Both the position numbers and the translations under genes were made by a program. From NCBI RefSeq assembly GCF_905171765.1, contig NC_053393.1:71145371-71209370 (forward strand): a DNA stretch of 64,000 nt, written 5' to 3'. The DNA comes from Bufo bufo (Eukaryota > Chordata > Amphibia > Anura > Bufonidae). Below are positions 11,948 through 22,804 of this stretch, one piece after another; position 1 is the stretch's first letter, and each line of letters begins with the position of its first letter. Below the pieces are notes generated by a model. It did not search any database and was not told the origin of the DNA. It was given only the letters and a program-made list of their open reading frames with translations.

Positions 11948-12307
11948 ATATTATCTGCTCATATTCAGCCAAATGCTTCAGAACTCATTGGACGGCGCTT
12001 CACAGTGCAGATGGACAATGACCCAAAGCATACTGCAAAAGCAACCAAAGAGTTTTTAAAGGGAAAGAAGTGGAATGTTATGCAATGGCCAAGTCAATCA
12101 CCTGACCTGAATCCGATTGAGCATGCATTTCACTTGCTGAAGACAAAACTGAAAGGAAAATGCCCCAAGAACAAGCAGGAACTGAAGACAGTTGCAGTAG
12201 AGGCCTGGCAGAGCATCACCAGGGATGAAACCCAGCGTCTGGGGATGTCTATGAGTTCCAGACTTCAGGCTGTAATTGACTGCAAAGGATTTGCAACCAA
12301 GTATTAA
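11945..12307 (+). pseudogene. Tc1-like transposase, C-terminal fragment
   Basis: The frame encodes the last third of a Tc1/mariner-family DDE transposase. Seen directly: the second catalytic Asp in MDNDPKHTAK, the third acidic residue in SPDLNPIEH, then the usual basic C-terminal helix ending in a stop. Tc1 transposases are about 340 residues; only about 110 remain, with the DNA-binding domains lost. The 3' non-coding part and a TIR-like end (CCAATATTTATGGACCTGAC) follow to about 12560. Not functional. Confidence 0.85.
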
Positions 12308-12561
12308 CAAGTGAAAGTTTGATTTATGATTATTATTCTGTCCCATTACTTTTGGTCCCTTAACAAGTGGGAGGCACATATGCAAACTGTTGTAATTCCT
12401 ACACCGTTCACCTGATTTGGATGTAAATACCCTCAAATTAAAGCTGACAGTCTGCAGTTAAAGCACATCTTGTTCGTTTCATTTCAAATCCATTGTGGGG
12501 GTGTATAGAGCCAAAAATTTTAGAATTGGGTCGATGTCCCAATATTTATGGACCTGACTGT
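12308..12561 (+). mobile_element. Tc1 3' untranslated region and terminal repeat
   Basis: Continues from the transposase stop. It ends TATTTATGGACCTGACTG followed by TA, as expected for a Tc1 terminus at a TA target. The left part of the element is missing. Confidence 0.65.
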
Positions 12562-12567
12562 ACATAC

Positions 12568-13155
12568 TGTGGGGATTTGCTCTGGTAGTTGGGAAAAGCA
12601 GGTGCAGTACAGAGGCAAAGTACAAGTTCGTAATTCAAATGTCCATGTTTATTCACACATAAGGTCAAACAAAAACACTCTTGCAAGGTTGGTGTTTGTT
12701 CACACCAAGTAGAATGTTCGTGCATAACAAAAAACATCAGCTTTTCGGCGGTTCTGCCTCCAGCAGTCAAATTGTAGGCTTTAGGTGGCCTGCTCTCCAA
12801 ATGCACAGGTCTCAGCTTTTCAGCCCAGCACAGGGCTCAGTTCCCACACCAGCGATTGACAGAGCTCCTCTGTCAGAAAGAGGTAATCACTCTCAGCTGA
12901 CACTGCTGGCTGGGCTTTTTTATAGGCCAGTCAAGACCCGGCCTGGAACGTGGGGAGTAGTCACCCACCCATCACCTTTGACTACTCCCAGTAAAAGCCG
13001 TCCCGGATCAGCTATGCAGCCATACTAAAATAGCAAAGTGTCAATCAGCATTAGCTGCCGCTGATACCTGAAAATACCGGCTCTTACTTCAGCGAGGCCA
13101 GGAACCTCGGTGACACATACCTTCCGTCAACGACGGACCCTTGCGCCTTCCTACA
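12568..13155 (-). mobile_element. Solo LTR (TGTAG family), 4-bp duplication
   Basis: ATAC flanks both ends (12564-12567 and 13156-13159). On the minus strand it starts TGTAGGAAGGCGC and ends AATCCCCACA. Read that way it carries CCTATAAAAAAG as a TATA-like box (about 12915-12930) followed downstream by GTGAATAAACATGG with an AATAAA signal (about 12645-12655). That is the order expected of an LTR. The open frames across it are chance. Confidence 0.75.
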
Positions 13156-13215
13156 ATACACACATATACATACACACACATACATAAACACACATTCATA
13201 CAAAAACATGTGTTG

Positions 13216-13272
13216 TTTTTTATTCAGAGGATAGATCATCAATTAGAAAGCGCTGGAAAACCTCTTTAAAGA
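13216..13272. mobile_element. MITE end fragment
   Basis: GATAGATCATCAATTAGAAA followed by ACCTCTTTAA is the complement of the start of the MITE at 9897. Only this end is present. Confidence 0.5.
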
Positions 13273-13560
13273 GTACCTGTCACCTCTCCTAACGTGTCTG
13301 AGGAGGTTGTATTAAAAGTGGTATTCTGGTTATTAAAAGTTAACCCCCCCATCCACAGGGGATAACAGGATAGGGGATAACTATTAGATCGCAAGAACGC
13401 GGACCCTATACCCTCTGCAGCCCCCTGAAATGAGCAGAACAACTGGTCGGGCAGGAAAACTGCTGTATTCATCTCTATGGCAGATCCAGAGACAGCTGAG
13501 TGCAGAGCGCTACTATTTCTGGAACTCCCCCATAGAGGTCCATTTTATTGAATAGCTCAC
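13266..13560. mobile_element. MITE, decayed
   Basis: It starts TTAAAGAGTACCTGTCACCT, the terminal motif of the MITE at 9528-9900, then passes into a second type containing AACCCCCCCATCCACAGGGG. The right end is not clear. Confidence 0.5.
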
Positions 13561-13599
13561 TGGCTACACAAAATTTTTAATTACATGCAATTACAGGGA

Positions 13600-13960
13600 A
13601 GCTATTCTGTGTTAAACACCCTCAAAAAACAAGGGTCCACTCCCTACGCCTGGAGAAAAGAAGATTCAGTCATAAGATGCGACAAGCATTCTTTACAGTA
13701 AGGGCTGTGAACCTCTGGAATAGCCAGGAGATGGCTTCAAAAAAGGTTTAGATGAGTTTTTAATTCTAAATAACATTGAGGCTTATGACAATGTATAGAA
13801 ACCTTGTTCTACACGCCCTTCCCCTTTGCGCCAACTCATTTTTAAAAGGAAGATGGACATTGATCGAGGAAGTTTTTCCGTGGATCGATATGGCAGGATT
13901 ACAGGTTGGACTTTATGGACTTTTGTCTTTTTCCAACCTCAACAATTATGTAACTATGTA
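13600..13960 (+). mobile_element. LINE 3'-end fragment
   Basis: It contains remnants of a reverse transcriptase C-terminus typical of CR1/L2 elements (a frame with RAVNLWNS-like residues around 13700, broken by stops), then a 3' UTR ending in short ATGTAACT-type repeats at 13948-13960, the usual tail style of these LINEs. Severely 5'-truncated. Confidence 0.6.
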
Positions 13961-14110
13961 ACCCCTTTAAGGACCAGATGTTTTTTTAATTATGTCCTGA
14001 TATGTAAAACCACAGAGGTTGGACTTTGTTTTTCTGGTGACTGTATACAAGCAATTAGTAATAAATGTCACCCTGAGTTTACAAACAAGGCAGAATCAAA
14101 TCATTGCTAA
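13957..14110 (+). mobile_element. Fragment of TTAA-type element
   Basis: The start TAACCCCTTTAAGGACCAG resembles the terminus of the 46431 element. Only the end region is present. Confidence 0.4.
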
Positions 14111-14699
14111 TTGCCTCTCTGATAACTTTTGCTGCTCCAGCACATATTACATTATGTAACTGCTCAGGAGGGAAGTGGAAAATTCTCACACAAATGGAAT
14201 TCCCCTTTTTAATTATTTAAAATGTTCCATTATTTTTGATCTGTTGAATAGATATTATATAAAAAATAACAGAGGCTGAACCAGGAAATGTATCACCAAC
14301 CATCAGCTCATGGAATAACGGACAACTATCCATAAAGTATATTAACATTCTTCCTGTTTAATCGGTCCGTCCCTGTGTAAACCCGTTACCTCAGTCCTTT
14401 TTTTCTTTTTTTCTAGAACTATATTGGATCAATTCATTGGGTTTACAAAAAGAGGCATAACCAGAAGCTCCTGCATAATCTGTTACATGCCGACATCTAC
14501 CAAGTGCCCTTTATAATACCGACATCTTCTTATGCAGCAGAGAGGCCTCTGAGCTCCTTAGGCACCAGGACCTGGGTGCAGCTACCACCTCTGCACCAAT
14601 ACAATGAAACTTCATATTGGTAGCCATCAGATTATATGTTTCAACCAGTCCTATATTTGAAAACCCACAAAAAATGTCCTCACACACAGTGTATGAGTA
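14111..14699. other. No gene recognised
   Basis: AT-rich sequence with no repeat or coding signal that I can name. It is the left flank of the long hAT element. Confidence 0.5.
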
Positions 14700-15506
14700 G
14701 GGTTGAGCGCCCCGGAACTGTAAAGTTCGGGTTCGTACCGAACTTTAGTTTTTTTTGTTACTGGACCTGAACCCGAACATTTTCGGAAAAGTTCTGGTTC
14801 GAGTTCGGTGTTCGGCAATTTAATGACGCTTTTTGAAAGGCTGCAGGGCAGCCAATCAACAAGCGTTTAACTAGTGTGCCCTTAGAAACCATCACAGCCA
14901 TGCCTACTGATGGCATGGCTGTGATTGGCCAGTGCAGCATGTGACCCAGCCTCTATATAAGCTGGAGTCACGTAGCGCCGCACGTCACATCAGCTCTTAC
15001 TAGTGTAGGGAGAGGATGCTGCAACTGTGAGGGAGAGATTAGGAAACAATTCTTAGTGTTAAATCTGAAAACTACAGCGATTATTTTTGTGGGTGCTATG
15101 CTACATTTCTGTACCCCTGAGCCCAGTGCCACAGAGAAATAAGCTTTAATCAGTCTGTTTGTTAGGTGGGTGTTGGCGACCATTTTTGCAACTGCATGTG
15201 TGCCAGGGACATTACTTTAATCCTGCTCTGGTTGCTCAGTGGGCGACATCTAGCCATTTTTTAAGGACACCTGCACTGCATATGTGCCAGGGAAAGGGAA
15301 AATATAGGTAATCCGTCTGTGACTACAGGGCCCCAGGGGGAGGGGGGACATATTCACATTTTGTTTTGTGAAGTTCCCCTGTGCTGAATATCTGACAGGG
15401 AAAATCTATTAATTAAATCCCCATTTTTTGGCGGTTAAGTACCCCTGCGGCCTGCAGTGCATACCTGCCAGTGAAAATAATTCTATTACATTAGTCTATC
15501 ACATAT

Positions 15507-15856
15507 TTATGGGCAGGGCTAAATGCGTCTTGGACGTGGGTAAGGCATGCCGAACCTGAACTATGGCTGAGTTGTGCCGGAAGCCACGGGCGTGGGTAAG
15601 CCTGGAGAGGGCGTACCCTATTGGAGTGTGTGAAAAAAGGGGTGGGAGGGAGGGGCAAGTGAGACACACCACCTGAGGGAAGGAATTGGCAGGTATATAT
15701 AGGGAGCTAACGCCCTGCCCACAAATACAGGCTGAAATCAGCCTTAATACTTATGGGCAGGGCTAAATGCGTCTTGGACGTGGGTAAGGCATGCCGAACC
15801 TGAACTATGGCTGAGTTGTGCCGGAAGCCACGGGCGTGGGTAAGCCTGGAGAGGGC
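15507..15856 (-). repeat. B2-A2-B1 terminal block of the split repeats
   Basis: B copies at 15507-15612 and 15751-15856 flank A2 at 15655-15752, with a 42-bp unique spacer at 15613-15654. A2 and B1 overlap by the junction bases TT at 15751-15752. The A repeat contains GTATATATAGGGAG. Confidence 0.85.
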
Positions 15857-15918
15857 AAAAAGACAAGTACGCTATGTTGTCTACACTGGTTTATTCATAT
15901 TCTTCCAGCCCGCATGAC

Positions 15919-17051
15919 CTATAACGCCAACAACTGAAAAGCTTGAGAAATTTCCCGGTGTGGATTCGGAATGTATCTGTTGAAGCAAGATGACCTCCAG
16001 CGCCCCATGGATCGAATAACGTGAGCGGGGACTTGGTGTTTCGAAGCTGACGATGCCGTCCCAATACGGAACGAGTGACCCGAAATGGCTCCTGGGTCGT
16101 ACCCCAGACCTGCCGCCAGAGAGCGGATGTGGGACGTGAATTGGTTTGAAGTGAGGGGTTTGTTCTTGAAGGGCAGGAGCAGACTGTCAGGAGGCGCTGT
16201 CTGCAACAGGGACAATAATTTATTGAGGATCTGGACTGGACACCAATTATTCCGGGTAGGGAAATATTTAATTTCCGTGGATGGCCCTGTCTGGTTTGTT
16301 TTGGTTGACGGAATGCTGAGTACATAATAGTTATAGTGCCACGACAGTTGTTCTTTGCGAAGACCTCCGGGTCTCGGAGAGCTGCCAGTGAACTCTCCTG
16401 GCAGGAGGAAGCCGTAAAAACTTAGAACATGGCCGCTTGGATTACCGTGCTGGTCAAGGGCCAAAAAGGATCGCCGTCCAGGGCAGAAGACAAATCCCTG
16501 AACAGCTTGCCGAACACCGGCTGTCTGCGGGTGGCAGCCTGTTTTGCATTTTCCTGTATTCCCCTGAGGGCCGCCTTGATGACCTGGTTGGACAAGATAG
16601 AAGAACAACCCGGATTACTGAGCATAAAATGGAGTTGAAGGCCTGCTAGGTATAATTTGATAGTATTATATGAGAGCTTTTGTTGGGAATGGCAGAAGGC
16701 TATGAACGCCAGTAAGTAAGATATTTCGTCGCGGCCGCCCTGAGAATAGAGAAGTCTAAATCTCTCAAACGCTTTCAACCCCGCTTTATAATTCCTGGAC
16801 ATATTTGGGGCTAATGATTGTGTTATGAGGTGTTTTGCTGTTGAGATCAGAGATTCTAATCCATCACTGGGGTGTTGTATGCTGGGATTGTGGCACCCGT
16901 GGGGTCCGCGTCGGGCATCTCCTTGCGGGGCTTTGCCTGCTTTTAGAATGATAATGGCGGGAGACGCTTCTAGGAATCTGGGGGAAACATAAAGTAAACT
17001 GAATAACGTACCCGTGGGGATAGGATAAGGACCGTGAGACCCCTTGACCAT
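15919..17051 (-). pseudogene. Tyrosine recombinase (DIRS/Ngaro type), frameshifted
   Basis: The N-terminal part (17051 to about 16425) has the SAM-like core-binding helices of a tyrosine recombinase (LAPNMSRNYKAGLKAFERF region, then YNTIKLYLAGLQLH). One frameshift near 16425 moves to the frame ending at 15919. There the catalytic domain shows YGFLLPGEF, then GHSFRIGTA (the HxxR box), then GRWRSSCFNRYI with the likely nucleophile Tyr. Family members usually have GFLRPGEF at the first box, where Arg is catalytic; this copy has Leu. The enzyme would join a circular cDNA to the target. About 375 residues in total; inactive as it stands. Confidence 0.8.
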
Positions 17052-17236
17052 CCGGGAGACTCCTAACTAAGAACCGAGCCCGGATGGCCTGGAGTGGGGT
17101 GTGGCGGACTCAATATGACATATGGCGTGGAAACAACAATGGCTAAATTGAAGGTCCAGTTGTCGCCCAGCATTTGGCTCATCCTGGCGGGACCCAGAGG
17201 CAAGATAAATGATGTGACATGGTATCAGTGGTAGCT

Positions 17237-18925
17237 GAACCTGGACGATCTAGGTGACATACACTGTTAAGTTGGCCTGGACGATCCAGGTGACATACAA
17301 CATTGAACTCGGCCTGGACGATCCAGGTGACATACAACATTGAACTCGACCTGGACGATCCAGGTGACATACAACACTGAACTCGGCCTGGACGATCCAG
17401 GTGACATACAACACTGAACTCTGCCTGGACGATCCAGGTGACATACAACACTGAACTCGGCCTGGACGATCCAGGTGACATACAACGTTAAAGTTGGCCT
17501 GGACGATCCAGGTGACATACAACGTTAAAGTTGGCCTGGACGATCCAGGTGACATACAACATTGAACTCGGCCTGGACGATCCAGGTGACATACAACATT
17601 AAAACTCGGCCTGGACGATCCAGGTGACATACAACGCAAAAGTTGGCCTGGACGATCCAGGTGACATACAACATTAAACTCGGCCTGGATGATCCAGATG
17701 ACATACAACGCTAAAGTTGGCCTGGACGATCCAGGTGACATACAACACTGAACTCGGCCTGGACGATCCAGGTGACATACAACACTGAACTCGGCCTGGA
17801 CGATCCAGGTGACATACAACACTGAACTCGGCCTGGACGATCCAGGTGACATACAACGTTAAAGTTGGCCTGGACGATCCAGGTGACATACAACGTTAAA
17901 GTTGGCCTGGACGATCCAGGTGACATACAACATTGAACTCGGCCTGGACGATTCAGGTGACATACAACGCAAAAGTTGGCCTGGACGATCCAGGTGACAT
18001 ACAACATTAAACTCGGCCTGGACGATCCAGATGACATACAACGCTAAAGTTGGCCTGGACGATCCAGGTGACATACAACATTGAACTCGGCCTGGACAAT
18101 CCAGGTGACATACAACATTGAACTCGGCCTGGACGATCCAGGTGACATACAACACTGAACTCGGCCTGGACGATCCAGGTGACATACAACACTGAACTCG
18201 GCCTGGACGATCCAGGTGACATACAACGTTAAAGTCGGCCTGGACGATCCAGGTGACATACAACATTGAACTCGGCCTGGACGATCCAGGTGACATACAA
18301 CATTGAACTCGGCCTGGACGATCCAGGTGACATACAACATTGAACTCGGCCTGGACGATCCAGGTGACATACAACATTGAACTCGGCCTGGACGATCCAG
18401 GTGACATACAACATTGAACTCGGCCTGGACGATCCAGGTGACATACAACATTGAACTCGGCCTGGACGATCCAGGTGACATACAACATTGAACTCGGCCT
18501 GGACGATCCAGGTGACATACAACACTGAACTCGGCCTGGACGATCCAGGTGACATACAACGTTAAAGTTGGCCTGGACGATCCAGGTGACATACAACATT
18601 GAACTCGGCCTGGACGATCCAGGTGACATACAACATTGAACTCGGCCTGGACGATCCAGGTGACATACAACACTGAACTCGGCCTGGACGATCCAGGTGA
18701 CATACAACGTTAAAGTTGGCCTGGACGATCCAGGTGACATACAACGTTAAACTCGGCCTGGACGATCCAGGTGACATACAACGTTAAACTCGGCCTGGAC
18801 GATCCAGGTGACATACAACGCTAAAGTTGGCCTGGACGATCAAGGTGACATACAACATTAAACACGGCCTGGACGATCCAGGTGACGTACAACATTGATC
18901 TTGGCCTGAGTGGTCCAGGCGACAG
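17237..18925. repeat. 37-bp minisatellite, about 45 copies
   Basis: Each unit carries CCTGGACGATCCAGG, a 6-bp stem with a 3-base loop, then TGACATACAAC and a variable stretch (ATTGAACTCGG, GTTAAAGTTGG, ACTGAACTCGG). 37 is not a multiple of three and no frame of the minus strand meets a stop for long stretches, so the long CHLDRPGRVQCC-type frames are by-products. Edge units are degenerate. It lies between A1 and the recombinase gene. Confidence 0.95.
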
Positions 18926-19950
18926 ATAATTTAAGTACGCAGTATATGTGGTAACTAAACTGATCGCGCGCCACTGACGAATCTTCCCAGCCAAATCTGC
19001 GTTTGGAAAACGGGGAGCCTGCCACGCGCAATTTTGTACCCCTGGCACCTGCTGGCAGAGAATCCCTGCCTCCATGCCGAGACACAATTCTGACCTGCAG
19101 GGACCAAGTAGCTTACTGGCCCATGTGCTGTTGATTAATATATGTAAATACGCACACCAAAATTGCCCCTGACACAGGCTGGAAGCTAGGCTGCCGCAGC
19201 TTGGCGTAACGCCGGCAACAATGCCCACTGCTTCCCACCTGTGCCGCCTCTGCTATATAGCGTCTCTGCTGGGGCAATGATTTAATTATCCCTTTTTTTT
19301 TTTTTTTTTTTTAAACTGGGGCGGATATTTCCGAATGGACATGTGGCGCGCTCATGGCCGCTGCAGGGAGGGGAAGGGGGACCCCCGTGCCTGCGACCCT
19401 GCTAGGACTGGGATGTGCGGTCCCCAAGTGCGAGCCTGGAGTGGACGGACGTGTGTGCCTTTCAAGGGGAACCTAGACTTGTACTCTTTCCCTAACTAAA
19501 CATAGCTACCCCCGACTGCCCATTTCCTGCCACCGTAGGAGCTCCGGAAGGCAGAGCGAGCGGTGGACGTGTACAGGAGGGTCATTTCTTCGGCGCTCAG
19601 CTGAACATGCCTGTGGAGGCCCGGCGGTCACGTGTGCGTTTCACCGTGAACCGCACGCCATCCGCGAGAAGGGGAGACCGACCCGTGGCCGCAAGTATAC
19701 GGCACGCTCCATTGGACAAGTACTTACCTGGTGACAGACCGGAAAAACAGTTTAAGTATTGCACTATACCGTGTAGCGAACCGAAACTTTTGAAACAACC
19801 GTGATGCTTGCACGTGCCGGCAGCTGGATGTGGCTCCTCTTGAGAACGAAAACTTCTCTCAGGAATGTCGCACTGTGCAGAGAATCGTACTGAAGAGAAA
19901 AAACAGACGTGAAGCTTGCTGGGCAGCTAGGTGTGGCTCTTCCTACAGAT
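18926..19950 (-). other. Internal region of Ngaro-like element, no domain recognised
   Basis: Sequence between the minisatellite and A1. It contains a poly-T run at 19292-19312. Minus-strand frames of up to 135 residues show no reverse transcriptase or gag motif. It may be the leader or remains of ORF1. Confidence 0.4.
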
Positions 19951-20048
19951 GCAAGTGAGACACACCACCTGAGGGAAGGAATTGGCAGGTATATATAGGG
20001 AGCTAACGCCCTGCCCACAAATACAGGCTGAAATCAGCCTTAATACTT
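19951..20048 (-). repeat. A1 terminal repeat
   Basis: 98 bp identical to A2 at 15655-15752. It ends AATACTT at the junction with hAT flank sequence. Confidence 0.85.
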
Positions 20049-20224
20049 GTGTGACCTAAAGCGATTTTTTTCTCTTTCTGACACCGGCACTGCATATCTG
20101 TCAGTCAAATAAAACCGTTAAATACTGCTGTTACTTGTCAGTAGAAAAAAACAAACTTTTTGTGCTAGATAGTACATTTGTGGCCTGCGCTGCATTTCTG
20201 ACAGTCCACTAAAACCCTGCTATG

Positions 20225-20452
20225 AGGAGACGGTTCCCAAGCACCGTCCCCCTCCATGGTCCAATCCCCACCCGTTCGGGATCACTGGGGGGAAAAGCGC
20301 CACTGGTTCCCGGAGACAAGGAACTCTGGTGTAGGCTCAGCGACTGCTAGGGTCCCATTACATTTCCAGGAGAAGATTACAGGGTTTGTGCAGAAGGAAT
20401 ATATTGATGACCTATCCTCAGGACAGGTCATCAATATCTGATGGGCGGGGGT
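20225..20452. mobile_element. MITE fragment inside hAT leader
   Basis: Interrupts the hAT leader: the phrase GCATTTCTGACAGTCC occurs on both sides (about 20190 and 20454). It ends with the GATGACCTATCCTCAGGACA hairpin motif of the 9897 family at 20407-20440. Confidence 0.5.
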
Positions 20453-20698
20453 CTGCATTTCTGACAGTCCAATAAAACCAGTCAATACTGCTGTTACATT
20501 GTTGGTTGACAAATTCAATTTTTTTTGTGACCGTGATGTAATTGTATTAAATTCGCCTGTCACACTGTTGTGTGACCTCAAGAAATTTTTTCTCTTTATG
20601 ACACCGGCACAGCCGTTTTGAACTTAATTGTTGACTATTGGCGGTTACATTGTCGCCTGACATAAACCATCTGTTAGTTTGGTGGGTGAACGCAAAGA

Positions 20699-21161
20699 AT
20701 GAGGAGAGCGTCAAATAAGGGACGTGGCCCCGGTTGTGGTGCTCCTGGTGGAGCTCCTGTTGCAGGGAGAGGACGTGGTCGATCTGTGCCAGCTACACGC
20801 ACAAGTGAAACACCTTCCTCTGGTGCGAGTAGGCGACATAACCATTAGCGTTATTTGGTAGGCTCGAATGCCGCTCTACGAATGGTGAGGCCAGAACAAG
20901 TACAGGCGATAGTAGATTGGGTTGCTGACAAGGCCTCCAGTTACTTCACATTGTCTCCCACCCAGTCCCCTGCTGAAAGATCAGAGTTGGCACCTGCAGC
21001 CCATGGCCATCAGTCTTTCACCTCACCTCCTTGCAAATGGAGTAGACAACTCAAAAACCTCCTGCTTCCTCTTCTGCTGCAGTCTCGGCCTCTCCACCCC
21101 CCTCTGGAGTGACAGTGGCACCTGCCACCCTGCAAACAGAGGATGTGCCAGCAACGCCACC
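20699..21161 (+). pseudogene. hAT transposase, N-terminal region, broken
   Basis: The ATG at 20699 opens a Gly/Arg-rich stretch (MRRASNKGRGPG…) typical of low-complexity N-termini in vertebrate hAT proteins, but a stop follows near 20848 and other frames take over. Continuation to the body at 28056 is cut by the gypsy and hairpin insertions. Assignment rests on position within the hAT ends and on the neighbouring body frame. Confidence 0.45.
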
Positions 21162-21208
21162 ACCTCGGTCACCAAAAATACAGTCAAAAGAAAATATATC
21201 TAATCACC

Positions 21209-21860
21209 TGTCACGACTGTGACTGATTCAGACAGGTCTGGGAGGAGAAGGTCGCAGCGACTTGCTACTCGCGATAGCTTGTGAGTTTGCTCCGTGGTTC
21301 AGGGTATGTCATCTGGGTTTTGCCTTGTGAACCTTTTTGTCCTGACTGGGAGTTTGTAGGCATCCTTCTCAGGTGAGTCCTGTCTGCCACTCCCAGCTAC
21401 TATATTAGTTTCAGTTTCACTTGCAGTCATTGCCAGATATAGTCCTTACTTCCAGTGCTACTCTGACCTTGGAAGGAGATCGTTTGATGGTGTTGCTGTG
21501 GAGCTCTTGTCCGGCGTGGACTGTCGTGTTTGGGATCGCCTTCTCTGCTCGTGACTGGATAAGTCTATCTCTGCTGCTGTTTGTTTGTTGCTGTCTTCCC
21601 CTGTTGTTTTCCTAGACGTGAGTGATGGTGACTAGCGCTCCCATCGGCCTTTCCCCAGTCCAGTCTTGTTATTAGGGCGACTGAGGGTTTAGGCATCCTG
21701 CTCGCCGCACGGGTTCACACCCCGTTTAGGGTATCAGGGCAGACAGGTGACAGCTTAGGGTTAGTCAGGGGTGGCCATTCTATTTCCCATCCGTAGATAA
21801 GGGTCCCCCTTCCCCTCCGTCTGGTGCGACACGACTGCTGCTGGGCTAGCGGTCGTGACA
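21209..21860 (+). repeat. 5' LTR of the gypsy element
   Basis: Starts TGTCACGACTGTGACTG and ends GGTCGTGACA. Same length as the 3' LTR. An AT-rich leader follows, with an (ATTT)n run at about 21897-21920 before gag. Confidence 0.95.
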
Positions 21861-21958
21861 GTATATCTGGCCTTTTAAAAAAAAAAAAAAAGTGACATTT
21901 ATTTATTTATTTATTTATTTCTTGCTTGCTGTTTTGCTTTGTATTTTTCTGTTCCACT

Positions 21959-22804
21959 ATGGATCCGGTTTCGGTTTTGGCGAAACAATTACAGGGGTTA
22001 TCCCTTGAAGTGGCAGGATTAAAAACAACAGTGCTGCAGCAGCAATCCTTGGGTTCCACCGTTGCTACGGGAAACCAAGGTACTCCTGAGCCAAAAGTGG
22101 CTTTACCTGATAGGTTCTCAGGAGGGAGAGACCAATTTGTAACCTTCAGAGAAGCTTGCAAATTGTTCTTCAGGTTACGCCCTAGATCCTCCGGCAGTGA
22201 GGAACAACGGGTGGGCATTGTAATTTCTCTCCTGCAAGGAGATCCGCAGGCTTGGGCTTTCTCCCTACCATCAGACTCTCCGGCCTTACGATCAGTGGAG
22301 GAGTTTTTTGAAGCCCTGGGTCTCGTATATGATGACCCGGACAGGGTCTCACTGGCTGAGTCTAAGCTACGTAGACTTCGGCAAGAGAACCGGTCTACTG
22401 AACTATATTGTTCCGAATTCCGTAGGTGGGCTACTGATACGTTATGGAACGACTCGGCCCTTAGGAGTCAGTTCTGCCAGGGGTTGTCTGAAAAATTAAA
22501 AGACGCGCTGGCGGTATACGAGGTCCCTGGGTCTCTGGAGGCTGCTATGTCTCTGTCCATAAGAATCGACAGACGGCTCAGGGAGAGACTATTAAATTTT
22601 ACGGAGGCCTCTATAGGGCAGGGATCGGTCTGTTATGGTCCAGTCGAACCAATGCAAATAGGGGGCGCCACTAGACGGATGAATCCTCCTAAGTTCCGCC
22701 GTAGGTCAGAGGTTTGTTTTCGTTGTGGGGGGAGGGGTCATTTGGTAAAGGTTTGTCCCTCAGAACCCAAGAGACCACAAACAAAGGAGCCGCCGGAAAA
22801 CTAG
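21959..22804 (+). CDS. gag: Gag-like nucleocapsid protein
   Basis: 281 codons from MDPVSVLAKQL to the stop at 22802-22804. I chose the ATG at 21959 because it follows the leader and fits the MDP start common in vertebrate gypsy Gag; an in-frame ATG lies 33 bases upstream. The middle resembles the retrotransposon Gag capsid domain (DRFSGGRDQFVTFREACKLF… WAFSLPSD). A CCHC zinc knuckle (CFRCGGRGHLVKVC) begins at about residue 252 and would bind RNA in the particle. The pol frame is one base back (-1), so the Gag-Pol product would need -1 frameshifting near the stop. Uninterrupted. Confidence 0.9.
   Translation: MDPVSVLAKQLQGLSLEVAGLKTTVLQQQSLGSTVATGNQGTPEPKVALPDRFSGGRDQFVTFREACKLFFRLRPRSSGSEEQRVGIVISLLQGDPQAWAFSLPSDSPALRSVEEFFEALGLVYDDPDRVSLAESKLRRLRQENRSTELYCSEFRRWATDTLWNDSALRSQFCQGLSEKLKDALAVYEVPGSLEAAMSLSIRIDRRLRERLLNFTEASIGQGSVCYGPVEPMQIGGATRRMNPPKFRRRSEVCFRCGGRGHLVKVCPSEPKRPQTKEPPEN

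Larger units (their letters stand above)
15507..20048 (-). mobile_element. Ngaro-like tyrosine-recombinase retrotransposon with split direct repeats
   Basis: Read on the minus strand the order is A1 (20048-19951), internal region, B1 (15856-15751), A2 (15752-15655), B2 (15612-15507). The A copies are identical over 98 bp and the B copies over 106 bp by eye. A1-ORFs-B1A2B2 is the split-direct-repeat layout known for Ngaro-type elements of the DIRS order. The internal part keeps a tyrosine recombinase gene but no recognisable gag, reverse transcriptase or RNase H; a 1.7-kb minisatellite occupies that space. No clear target duplication, as expected. Probably a non-autonomous or deleted copy, inserted into the hAT 5' region. 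Confidence 0.75.

Noticed and set aside
17179..18777. Long minus-strand frames (up to 293 codons) with CHLDRPG-type repeats
   Set aside because: Product of a 37-bp tandem repeat without stops; all three frames are open and no start or domain supports a protein.
17237..18925. CRISPR-like regular repeat
   Set aside because: Units are contiguous with no unique spacers, and the surroundings are eukaryotic transposons.
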